Source: Candidatus Fermentithermobacillaceae bacterium (GTDB lineage Bacteria > Bacillota > Sulfobacillia > Fermentithermobacillales > Fermentithermobacillaceae). Taken from it: 12,011 nucleotides of DNA. The stretch's first letter is position 1. Each line of letters opens with the position of its first letter. The stretch spans positions 1-12,011 of the forward strand of contig DUTL01000028.1 in the NCBI GenBank assembly GCA_012842105.1. Reading direction: 5' to 3'. Made by a program: the position numbers and the translations under genes. Positions 1-8,000 of the stretch are shown piece after piece. Under the pieces are notes generated by a model. That model ran no database searches, was not told the origin of the DNA, and saw only the letters and a program-made list of their open reading frames with translations.

Positions 1-99
1 GGATGATATTGAGAATGGATCTTGTGTCATTGCTCAGCAGGGGAAGGCGAGGGGAGCGAAAGAGCAAGAGCGACACAAGATCCATTCTCAATATCATCC
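1..99. repeat. Perfect 28-bp inverted repeat (long hairpin) at window edge
   Basis: Bases 1-28 are the exact reverse complement of bases 72-99. The 43-base spacer is purine-rich and contains a further 6-bp pairing (TTGCTC at 30-35 with GAGCAA at 62-67). The left arm starts at the first base of the window, so the repeat may be longer than seen. It lies 111 bases beyond the stop codon of the ABC ATPase gene. It could be a strong bidirectional hairpin, a miniature inverted-repeat element, the terminal repeats of a collapsed insertion sequence, or a fold-back assembly artefact at a contig end. No transposase is visible here, so I cannot choose between these. Confidence 0.85.
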
Positions 100-209
100 A
101 GACATATTCCACAGTAACACCTTCTTCTATATGGCCGGGCATTCCGGCGTTCTGGCCCTACGCGCAATTCGTCACCGAAAGCACCCAATCTTGCGACACC
201 TTCTAAGAT

Positions 210-1004
210 CTACTGAGCCTGCGAGTTGTTCGTACCTGTCGATAAATGCTTCACCAGTTCCCGGTATTCATCGCCCCCGGTGAGTTTGAGGAAAAGATCC
301 TCAAGGGAAACAGCCTCTCCTTCTGTTCCCGGAAGAACCCGCCGCCTCAGATCCTCGACGCTGCCTTCAGCAATCAAGCGCCCCTCATGAATAATACCTA
401 TCCGGTCGCACATCCTTTCGGCAATTTCCAAGATGTGCGTAGACATGAAAACCGCTCCGCCATTACCGGCAACCTGCCGGAGCACCTCTTTAACCAAACG
501 GGCGCTCTTAGGATCCAAACCTACGGTAGGCTCGTCTAAGAAGAGCACTCTGGGCTCATCCAGTAGCGCCGATGCAATGCAGATCTTCTGCCTCATTCCG
601 TGGGAATAGCTCCCCAGAAGCTCATCTTGCCTGTCGCTAAGCTCAAACATGTACAGGAGCTCCTCCATGCGTTCGGCAGCCTTGTTGCGATCCATCTTCC
701 TAAGATCAGCCACAAACTGCAATAGTTCCCTGGCGCTTAGCCTCTCATACACATCGGGAGTATCAGGAACGTAGCCAAGCAGCGCCTTTGCTTCTACCGG
801 TTGTTGCTGAACATCAACGCCGCATATCTTTGCCTGCCCTGCTGTAGGTGACAAAAGGCCACACAGCATTTTAATGGTAGTGGTCTTGCCCGATCCGTTC
901 GGCCCGAGAAAACCGAAAATCTCGCCCGGGCCAACTGATAACGTAAGGTCGCGAACTGCGGTCAGTGCCCCGTAGTTTTTGGTGAGTCCCTCAGCCCTGA
1001 TCAA
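210..1004 (-). CDS. ABC transporter ATP-binding protein (ABC-2 exporter type)
   Basis: Nucleotide-binding subunit (264 aa, the normal length for a stand-alone ABC ATPase) that would power a separate membrane permease on the cytoplasmic face. Visible motifs are Walker A GPNGSGKTT (residues 34-42), a Q-loop region GYVPDTP near 77-83, the variant signature YSHGM (133-137) instead of LSGGQ, Walker B VLFLDEPT (153-160), and the switch histidine in STH (188-190). The YSHGM signature and the C-terminal SLEDLFLKLTGG segment are typical of ATPases paired with ABC-2 type permeases (EcsA/CcmA/NatA-like). The start is TTG at 1004, chosen because a GAGGAG ribosome binding site lies just upstream. No permease gene is in the window; downstream comes only the hairpin at 1-99, so a partner would have to lie beyond the left edge or elsewhere. 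The substrate cannot be inferred. Confidence 0.93.
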   Translation of the reverse strand: MIRAEGLTKNYGALTAVRDLTLSVGPGEIFGFLGPNGSGKTTTIKMLCGLLSPTAGQAKICGVDVQQQPVEAKALLGYVPDTPDVYERLSARELLQFVADLRKMDRNKAAERMEELLYMFELSDRQDELLGSYSHGMRQKICIASALLDEPRVLFLDEPTVGLDPKSARLVKEVLRQVAGNGGAVFMSTHILEIAERMCDRIGIIHEGRLIAEGSVEDLRRRVLPGTEGEAVSLEDLFLKLTGGDEYRELVKHLSTGTNNSQAQ

Positions 1005-1120
1005 ATCGTTCTCTCCTCTCAGGTCAATGTTTCGCCGGGTATGGCTTCTTTCGATGCGTACCTCTCTTGCACATATCCGTTTCCCGATTCATGTGTTCGA
1101 CGCCTGTCTCTCCCTTAGTC

Positions 1121-1800
1121 TTACCGCTCCATATCCGGCTCAAAACTGTGCACGGCAGTAATTGGCTCACACAAGACTCTCAAGAAACTATACGCAACAA
1201 TGTCAATCGGGTCCCCACCCTTCAAATTGCTGAACCAAACTGTGGTATATTTTACACACGCAGGCAGGATATTGCAAGGTCTCGGGTTGTACTGCCAGAG
1301 GTTCCGCAGATTGACATAGGTTAGCAACTGAATCCCAAGAAAGTGGTCGAAGCCGCTTCGCACACCATCTAGAGAGTAGATGAACCCGTCTTCCTTGTAG
1401 CCCCGTGTCTTAAGTGTGGAAATGCGGCCGTTGACTGCTACAGTGAACATGACATAACGATACTCGCCGCTGCCGTCACCTACGGGGAAGCCGATGGGCA
1501 CATCCAGGCGCCTGTCTCCATTATAATCCATCGCGACAAGGGTTACGGGCCGCTTAAACGTCAGTTTATTTTGACCAAAGCACTGATTGAGGGACCGGCG
1601 GTGTAGTTCAACTCCTTTGTCATCAAAGACAACTAGACTTCTTCATTGTGCCTGTAACCCCCCTGGTTGGAACCCGGCATTGACCAGTATTGAGAAGGCC
1701 GTTCGGTTTCAGTAGCGGTAACCTCCCTGCTCCAGCCCTTACCCCGACGATTGGCGCTCATGACGATTATTTTGCTCGTGCGTACCAAGTCTCCCTTTCG
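1121..1800 (-). pseudogene. Frameshifted, 5'-truncated remnant of a secreted-type protein gene
   Basis: Two minus-strand reading frames join into one plausible protein if a single-base indel near 1635-1645 is allowed. The upstream frame (from 1800, opened by a TAA at 1801-1803) reads KIIVMSANRRGKGW and on to NQGGYRHNEE. The downstream frame continues as SLVVFDDKGVEL, then VAMDYNGDRRLDVPIGFP and GSGEYRYVMFTV, and stops at 1121. The DYNGDRRLD stretch resembles the acidic calcium-binding loop of FG-GAP/VCBS or dockerin-like extracellular repeats. No start codon with a ribosome binding site and no signal peptide is present, so the 5' end appears lost near 1800. If only the downstream frame is counted, it is a 136-aa ORF starting at ATG 1531 with no convincing ribosome binding site. 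The family is not identified; the broken state is an inference from frame continuity. Confidence 0.5.
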
Positions 1801-2058
1801 TTATATGACGTAGATACATGAAAATGGTTTCAAACCCAACCTATGGCTACGTGATATCCTCGAATCGCCCGCAAGTGCCATGATGTGCCATAGCCTCCTC
1901 TTGAGAGCAATGAAACATAGCACGGAAATAGTATATGATTCATATGGGCAGACGACGTAGGTAAGAGAGTGACGGCGTTGGGCGATTGCTGAATATAGAC
2001 CAAGGATGTAAGCGGCAATGCCGAACGCGAGCAAATTTGATTCGGGGGGAGGGCGAAT
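1801..2058. other. Intergenic region upstream of the VOC gene
   Basis: I see no convincing gene on either strand; the long minus-strand reading frame through it overlaps the clear VOC gene and has no family-like character. The right end supplies the VOC ribosome binding site (GGGGGAGGG just before 2059). A weak promoter candidate (GTGACG at 1969-1974, TATAGA at 1994-1999, 19-base spacer) is too poor to call. The left end coincides with the breakpoint of the truncated remnant. Confidence 0.5.
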
Positions 2059-2442
2059 ATGAGGATAAAACTCACCAGCATAATGGTTGATGACCAGGAT
2101 AAAGCCCTGCGGTTCTACACTGAGGTTCTGGGTTTCGTTAAGAAGGCTGACATACCTATAGGCAGGTTCAGGTGGATAACGGTGGTTTCTAAGGAAGGGC
2201 CCGACGACCTTGAACTGGCCCTTGAGCCTAATGAGAATCCGGCCGGCAGAGCATTTCAAAAGGCTCTCTTTGAGCAAGGCATCCCTGCAACGGCGTTCTG
2301 TTCTGATGACATAGAAGAAGAGTACGCCATGCTGAAACAGCAGGGTGTGGTGTTCACGATGAAGCCCACTAAGACTGCGGGCCCGGCCATTGCAGTGTTC
2401 AATGATACTTGCGGCAACCTGATACAGATTTACCAGGTTTGA
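2059..2442 (+). CDS. VOC superfamily (glyoxalase/bleomycin resistance-like) protein
   Basis: A complete 127-aa protein of the vicinal oxygen chelate fold, at the standard length for a two-module (beta-alpha-beta-beta-beta repeated) single-domain member. The N-terminal module shows the classic pattern DDQDKALRFYTEVLGF. The middle has the family-like LELALEPN and FEQGIPATAFCSDDI segments, and the C-terminus ends in DTCGNLIQIYQV. In metal-dependent members the last motif usually carries a glutamate ligand; here it is glutamine (GNLIQI), so metal use and catalytic activity are uncertain. The start ATG at 2059 has a strong GGGGGAGGG ribosome binding site. It is the only plus-strand gene recognised and converges on the mgtC-like gene. 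The substrate is unknown; roles range from detoxification to antibiotic sequestration. Confidence 0.92.
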   Translation: MRIKLTSIMVDDQDKALRFYTEVLGFVKKADIPIGRFRWITVVSKEGPDDLELALEPNENPAGRAFQKALFEQGIPATAFCSDDIEEEYAMLKQQGVVFTMKPTKTAGPAIAVFNDTCGNLIQIYQV

Positions 2443-2446
2443 AGCA

Positions 2447-2473
2447 GGGCTGGCCCGCCGGGAGAACCAGCCC
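2447..2473. terminator. Hairpin between convergent VOC and mgtC-like genes
   Basis: GGGCTGG (2447-2453) pairs with CCAGCCC (2467-2473) across a 13-base loop, starting 4 bases after the VOC stop codon. There is no T-tract, so it is a weak or non-canonical terminator candidate. A second short stem lies in the same intergenic gap: TGGTAC (2505-2510) with GTACCA (2517-2522). Nothing else is seen in 2443-2613. Confidence 0.4.
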
Positions 2474-2613
2474 ATCGAAACCAGGGCTCAAAAACGGGAT
2501 TCCTTGGTACGCAGAGGTACCACCCGGCAACTTTCTCGCCAATGACACCCCGGCTCCTCCCCAACGTTCGTTTGTAGAAACGCCCACTTCCCCAGGCAGA
2601 CTCCACCATCCCT

Positions 2614-3348
2614 TCAATGACTACCTGGCTTCTCCCTGGTTTTCTTCCTGGGTGCCCGTCTATTTGCGACCCTCACAGGAAGGATCGAAACCACAGCTTC
2701 CTGCTCGGCCAGTTGGGCCAGGAGCGGGCTCATGTCTGCTATGTTGTCGAGGATGAAGTGGATCCCTACAAGCTCTTCGCCAACGTCGCGGCGGAGTTCT
2801 ACTAAATCGATGCTGAAACCAGCGCCGGCTATAATGGTGCTCACATGCGCCAAAACGCCTACTTTGTCATAACAGACAAGATCCAGAGTAACCGTATCTT
2901 TCTTGGAGCCGAGCAACCGGCGTTCAAGCAATTCAAGCACGTACATAATCACCAGGCCGCAGCCTGTGGCCAGCACCGCCATGAAGACCATGCCCGCACC
3001 TGCCGCCAATCCTATTGCCGCAGACAACCACAAGCCTGCAGCAGTGGTAAGCCCGCGGACAACGTCCCTTCTGACGAATATGAGGCCGGCGCCGAGGAAC
3101 CCTACTCCGCTGACGACCTGGGCGGCTACCCGCGACGGATCGACTGATATATTGGGGCCCACTGCGTCTACAAAACCGTACTGGCTGATTACCATAATTA
3201 GAGCGGCGCCAAGCCCCACCAGGGCATAAGTCCTCAGCCCTGCATCTTTATTGCGAGCCTCCCGTTCCAGGCCCAAGAGTGCCGTCAAAAAGCCCGACAG
3301 GAGTATTCGTCCAGCCAATTCCAACCACAGCCTGTTTTCGGGGGCCAT
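2614..3348 (-). CDS. MgtC/SapB family membrane protein
   Basis: Integral membrane protein of the MgtC/SapB family. The conserved hallmark segments are present: GLEREARNKDAGLRTYALVG followed by VVSGVGFLGAGLIF and VRGLTTAAGLWLSAAIG. About four to five hydrophobic membrane segments occupy the first 140 residues. The last 90 residues form a soluble ACT-like domain (DTVTLDLVCYD to SILPVRV) and a basic tail. MgtC proteins are linked to growth in low magnesium and to modulation of ATP synthase in pathogens; the role of environmental homologues is mostly unknown. I choose ATG 3348 (244 aa), which has AGAGGTG six bases upstream. The longer reading from 3378 lacks a ribosome binding site and would begin at or before the predicted transcription start. 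It lies downstream of jetD on the same strand, but with a 211-bp gap and its own promoter-like sequence, so it is probably a separate unit. Confidence 0.92.
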   Translation of the reverse strand: MAPENRLWLELAGRILLSGFLTALLGLEREARNKDAGLRTYALVGLGAALIMVISQYGFVDAVGPNISVDPSRVAAQVVSGVGFLGAGLIFVRRDVVRGLTTAAGLWLSAAIGLAAGAGMVFMAVLATGCGLVIMYVLELLERRLLGSKKDTVTLDLVCYDKVGVLAHVSTIIAGAGFSIDLVELRRDVGEELVGIHFILDNIADMSPLLAQLAEQEAVVSILPVRVANRRAPRKKTREKPGSH

Positions 3349-3382
3349 AGGCAACACCTCTTTGGAAAGCATCATCATTAAT

Positions 3383-3412
3383 AGTATATGGTATGCAGCG
3401 TATAGCCGTCTA
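3383..3412 (-). promoter_or_regulatory. Candidate sigma-70/sigma-A promoter of the mgtC-like gene
   Basis: On the minus strand, TAGACG (3407-3412, 4 of 6 matches to TTGACA) and TATACT (3383-3388, 5 of 6 to TATAAT) are separated by 18 bases. Transcription would start near 3376, giving a short leader to the ATG at 3348. This position also argues against the longer start at 3378. Confidence 0.45.
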
Positions 3413-3413
3413 A

Positions 3414-3425
3414 GGGCACGTGCCC
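3414..3425. promoter_or_regulatory. 12-bp perfect palindrome, possible operator
   Basis: GGGCACGTGCCC is fully self-complementary and sits one base upstream of the predicted -35 element of the mgtC-like gene, a usual location for a dimeric regulator site. No regulator gene in the window can be linked to it. The rest of the gap between jetD and mgtC (3426-3539) shows nothing further. Confidence 0.4.
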
Positions 3426-3539
3426 GGTGTGTGGGTTTCCCGGGGATGAGCTACGAGATGCATTACTACTCGGAGAATTGCTTTGAAGATTCGTTAGCAG
3501 TCATGTTGAATCAAGTTGACGTTTCTCGGATTCCCAGCG

Positions 3540-3557
3540 CCGGCTGACGGTAGCCGG
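3540..3557 (-). terminator. Hairpin just after jetD stop
   Basis: CCGGCT (3540-3545) pairs with AGCCGG (3552-3557) around a 6-base loop, two bases past the jetD stop codon (3560-3562). There is no T-run after it, so termination is uncertain. Its position at the operon end is the main support. Confidence 0.4.
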
Positions 3558-3559
3558 GT

Positions 3560-4990
3560 TCAGGCTGTTACCAGTACTTCCAGTATCTCCGGCTCATATG
3601 TTGAAAAGGATTCCTCCTGGTACACGGCACCGCATTCATATATATCCCGGGCCATTTGGCATAAAGGCTCGTTTGCGTGGGATTTGAAACGTGGGGGAAT
3701 TTCTATCTGCCTACCTCTTAGGCGCGGGTGAGGGACAATGACCGGGGTAATACCGTTGGCCTTGTCGAACCATTCGAAGAGCTTCTCGCAGATTCTCAGG
3801 CCTCCCAGGTCCCAATCTGTCCAGATAAGTATCTTCATCTCTTTCAGCCGTCTTATTCTGGATAGCAGGCCATACAGAGCTGTTTTCGGCATCCCTTCTG
3901 TGCATATGACAGTCCAGCCCATACCGGAAACCTCTCCCTCAGCCAGAACATCAAGAACAGTACGGTTTTCTACGAGGCATAACAGCCGCGAGCCTGAATC
4001 AAAGTAAGCGACTTTCCGGATATCGCGGGTCGACAGGGCCGGGACGGTCCCCCACAGGGCATGGCCTTCAGGCTTGAGGTCTCCGTGGAAGGGAATCCAG
4101 TAAAGCAAGCGGGTGCCCTTGATGCCGAGTTCCTCCAGCGTGACACCTAATTCGGATTCAGCTACCTGCAAAATGTCAGCCCTTAAGTTTTCAAGGAATT
4201 TGACCGAATCCCGTTGAGTGGGGTTTAACCTGCCTGAGATCTCTTTGAACTCCAGGATTTGAGATTCCGGTTGCGAACCGACAAAACCGAAGAAATCGAT
4301 GATCCTAACGTAATTTGGGCTCGAGGCCATTGAGAAGTAACTTATGTCCGAATCCTCGTCACGGTTCAGGGCCACAGGCCCTCCTCCACGAGCCAGTTCC
4401 GCCTGTCTTTCCAAAAAAGACGCTATGACCGGCCTTTGGCAGTTTCTGAGAAACGTTGAAATGTAAAGTTCCAATTCCCTGAAGGAATCCTCTGCAATGG
4501 GGCCAAACAACCGGTCGAGATGAGTGTTACCCTGAGGTGTTACAGACAGGTAAGATGCTTTGACGTTGCCCTGCCGGTCAAATCTCTCTTCTCTCTCAAG
4601 AGTTCCTCTTTCTACGAGCGAGTCTATAACCGGAAAGGTGTTAACAGAAGTCGAGGGTTCGGTTCTTGACAGCGCTTTGGCAAGCCGGCTTCTGAACGCA
4701 GCTTCGTTGAGCCGCTTTGTGCCCCTGATTCTGGTTTTGTTGAGTAACTCAAGGGCTTTGTCAACAGCAAAACCGGTTTCCCTGTATGCAGGTGTAGAGC
4801 TTACCGCAGACTTTTTGGTAATTCGTCTTACCGGACGTGCGCCGTGGCGGGTAGGGGCAAAGGTAGTAATTACGTCCAAAGCACCATGTTTCTCAACGGC
4901 CTGAAATGTCCTGTCTTCTACTTGCCGGATATTCCTTTCTTTTTCCGTCTCCATGCCAGGTTCTCGGCCACCTTCCATATCGGCTTTCAT
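3560..4990 (-). CDS. jetD: Wadjet JetD-like Toprim nuclease subunit
   Basis: Likely nuclease subunit that cuts DNA captured by the JetABC SMC complex. The C-terminal part (about 290-476) fits the topoisomerase VI/Spo11-like Toprim fold of JetD (DUF2220): a conserved acidic residue in CLVENRTVL (E341) and the metal-binding DxD in IWTDWDLGG (D392, D394), with GMPKTALYGLL between them. Residues 75-155 form a winged-helix-like segment ending in LSVTPQG. Residues 1-70 are charged, basic and probably disordered. The gene follows jetC by 15 bp and is the last of the operon. The start ATG 4990 has only a weak GTGGTG site; in-frame ATGs at 4978 and 4951 are alternatives. The role assignment rests on the Toprim motifs plus the SMC-operon context; family-level sequence identity was not tested. 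Confidence 0.88.
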   Translation of the reverse strand: MKADMEGGREPGMETEKERNIRQVEDRTFQAVEKHGALDVITTFAPTRHGARPVRRITKKSAVSSTPAYRETGFAVDKALELLNKTRIRGTKRLNEAAFRSRLAKALSRTEPSTSVNTFPVIDSLVERGTLEREERFDRQGNVKASYLSVTPQGNTHLDRLFGPIAEDSFRELELYISTFLRNCQRPVIASFLERQAELARGGGPVALNRDEDSDISYFSMASSPNYVRIIDFFGFVGSQPESQILEFKEISGRLNPTQRDSVKFLENLRADILQVAESELGVTLEELGIKGTRLLYWIPFHGDLKPEGHALWGTVPALSTRDIRKVAYFDSGSRLLCLVENRTVLDVLAEGEVSGMGWTVICTEGMPKTALYGLLSRIRRLKEMKILIWTDWDLGGLRICEKLFEWFDKANGITPVIVPHPRLRGRQIEIPPRFKSHANEPLCQMARDIYECGAVYQEESFSTYEPEILEVLVTA

Positions 4991-5005
4991 GACAGCTACA
5001 CCACA

Positions 5006-8000
5006 TCATCTTTCAGCCGGTTTCGGCCAGTCTTTCCTAATGTACATTCGAGTCTTCGAGCCACTTTTTCGAGTTCTCACAACGCCAATGCCGAACTGGC
5101 CCTGCTCAAGGTGAGTCTTGTTCAGCCTGTGAGATATGATGATATACTTTCGATCGATTTCCTCCCGAAGCAGAGCCAAAAGTTTCAGGACGTTGGCAGG
5201 GTCAAGGGACTGGTCAATTTCGTCGAACACATAAAATGGCCTTCTATGCGCCTTTACCATGGCCAGAGACAAAAGGGCTGCAATTACACTGGTTTCGCCG
5301 CCTGATCTGTTTCTTAGAAGGGGACGGGGTTCGACGTCATCATATACTGAGACGAATATCTGGAGTTCAAATTGAGTTCCATGTACAGGCTGGACCGACA
5401 GATACCCTTTCCAGCCGAACTTCTCCATGTACCTCTGGAACCTTACAGATATGCGCTGGAACGTTTCATACATGATTCTCTTGAAGTTGCCCTGAGCTAA
5501 GGCTTCCTTGGCTGAAGCGTCTTCGAATGCCGATCTTACCCTGGCTAGTTCAGCTTCTGCCCTGTCGAACTCACGCTTGGCAGAAGAGTAGTCTTCTTCC
5601 GCAGTTGGTATGACAGCGTCCTCAAGTGTTCTCACATACGGCGCAATCTCATTTTGCCTCATAATCCATCTCTGACGCTCACTCTCACCGGCCGGCTGTT
5701 TGCCCGAAAGAGCGCCGGATACGTACTCGAACAGATCTAGGTCGTAAGTGTCCGGGACAACGGCGGGGGCCGCAACCAAAGGCCCAGGCACAGCGATATC
5801 GGGGACCGCAGCCTGGACCGCATCTAAAGGTTCCGGCACCGGGTCAGGAACGACAACTGTCTCTACATGCAGGGCGAAAAGACGACAGTATCTTTCCAGC
5901 ACTTGACCGGTGATGGCCTGAAGCCGCCCGATTTCGTCTCTTTTGTCAGTGAGTCTCTGGGTGAGGTCTTTAATTCTGGGCGCAAGGTCAGAAAGCCTGG
6001 TTCTATCGCCGTCCAGGCGAATTGATAACTCCTGAGATCTGGCCTGGGAATTGCGCAAGGTAATCTCAATGTTACGCTGGTGCTCGAGGGCATCTTCGGC
6101 AGCCTTCCGTGCCCGGTTCTCCAGGGTCCGGAGAGACGAGAGGTTCTCCTTGAGCTGTGGCAGTTCTTGGTATGTCTCAAGCTGCCTTATTCTGTCTAAA
6201 CAGCTTAGGTATTCCCGGCGTGTAAGTGCAAGATCCACCTTGAGCTGTTCTGAGATCCGGCGAAGTGACTCAAGTTCTTTGCGTATTCGCGGAATCTCAG
6301 GTTCAAGTTCATGCAGCCGGGCTTCTGTTTCCGGTATTTTGGGCTCCAGATCCGCTATCTTCTGCGCAGCATTCACAGCCTGTCTTAGGTTCTCCTCAAG
6401 CCGGGCCCAATGAGCTTCAAGATGCCCACGCTGGTCTGACAGGCGAGACAGCTCGTTTCGGCTAACCTCCACTGATTCCCTTGACTTTTCAAGAGCGATC
6501 TCATAAGCCCCAGGGCCAACACAAAAAGTCTGGGGAGCAGAGTATTTCCTTCCGAACCTATCGTACCGGTATCCGTCAGGAGTATAAGCTATGAACCCTT
6601 GGGATGACAGGTGCGCGGCAGCCCGGTGGTCTTGGGCGAAGAGGACCGAGCTAAGTATGGTGTTCAGGATGCGCAAGAGTCTCTCAGAAAGCCCGGGAAT
6701 GGGCTTCACCCGAGAAGCAAGCACAGACTGTGACGGAAACCGAAACGATGGCAACGGTTCTTCTTTCCCATGGTCTTGAGCAGGGAGATTGTCAAGGGAG
6801 CTGCGGAAGTCGGCCAAGGTGTACTCCTGGTAATCAACGAATATCCTGCCATCTTCAACCATCACTGCCCATCGCAGGTCTCCCAGAGCTCCTTCGATGG
6901 TTTTCCGGTCGTCAATAGAGATGCCTTCCGGTAAGGCAATAGCTTCGCACAAAATAGCAGAGGGTGAACCCAGGCCGGCGAATTCCCCGGCTGCTTTCAA
7001 AGCAGAAACAGGGGTCGCAGTGCCATTTTGCATGAGACCCTCCAGTTCCTCCTGGCAGAGTCGCAGTCTCTCCTTGGACAGAGTTTCCTGTTCACGGCAT
7101 ACCCCAAGATCTTCCTGAACCGTCTCTTTTAAGGAACTCATGTTTTCAGGGCTACCCAAGGACCCTATGATTTTGCGAGCCTGCGACAGCTCATGCTCCA
7201 TGGTTGCCAGTTCCTTCCGGGTCAAAGCTGCTTCAGTCTGCAGGGATTCCAGGGTCTTCTCAAATGTTGAAGCCTTCCCTTGATGGGCCTCTGCGTCCTT
7301 TTCAAGGTTGCTGATCTTTTCTTGCAGGCCGGACGCTTCTTTCTCCAGTTCGTCTTTGGAAAGCCCTTCTGAGGCAATTCTCTCAATAGACATGATTTTT
7401 GCCTGCAGTTCGTCTGCTTGTTTGCGATAGGTACTTCTTTGGGTCAATGCTTTATCATGCTCGGCAGTTGCACACTGAAGACCCCTATTGGCTGTCTCAA
7501 TCCCCTGCAACAGCGTGGATATCTCCAATGTGAGGCTCTCGATTTGCTTTTCAAGGCCAGATCCTTTTGCGGCCTCCTCATGGAGTGTCTGAGTAAGCCA
7601 TTTCTCGTCATCAGCGGCTTTGGTGATGTCTTTGATGTGGCGCACCATGTCATCTTCCGCTATAGCTCTTTCCAGGGACGACAGTTCCTCTGAAAGGGCC
7701 TTGTACTGGCGGAATTTCTCTGCTTCGCCTAGTTTGCGCAAGAGCCCGTCATGAAGGGCATCGTGCTGTCTTTGCGCGTTTCGAAGTTCAGAGGCGACTC
7801 TGTTTTTGGCATCGAGAGTTTCTTGCCACTGCTTCTCCAGGTCTTCCAAACCCAGAAAGAGCTTCATAGTCTCATATCTTTGTCTGGGCCTCATCTGCAC
7901 AAGTGCCGCACTTTCACCTTGCTGGATAAACATGAATCTGTCGTCTGGTTTGATGCTGTACGGAGGGCGTCCGAAAATACTCTGGTACTCTTCGTGGGTG

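Noticed and set aside
3..206. 67-aa plus-strand reading frame
   Set aside because: It is translated across the perfect inverted repeat, has no ribosome binding site and shows no protein-like pattern.
1801..2475. 224-aa minus-strand reading frame
   Set aside because: It runs antisense through the clear VOC gene, is unusually rich in Arg, Ser and Cys, and shows no family features.
2505..2522. TGGTAC/GTACCA hairpin as the mgtC-like terminator
   Set aside because: Only six base pairs with no T-tract and about 90 bases past the stop codon; too weak to list as its own terminator.
2409..2756. 115-aa plus-strand reading frame
   Set aside because: It overlaps the VOC C-terminus and the antisense of the mgtC-like gene; Pro-rich composition is typical of a shadow frame.
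5863..6413. Reading frames on both strands inside jetC (105 aa minus, 120 aa plus)
   Set aside because: They lie in the coiled-coil coding region of jetC; Arg/Ser-rich composition is the expected shadow of coiled-coil codons.
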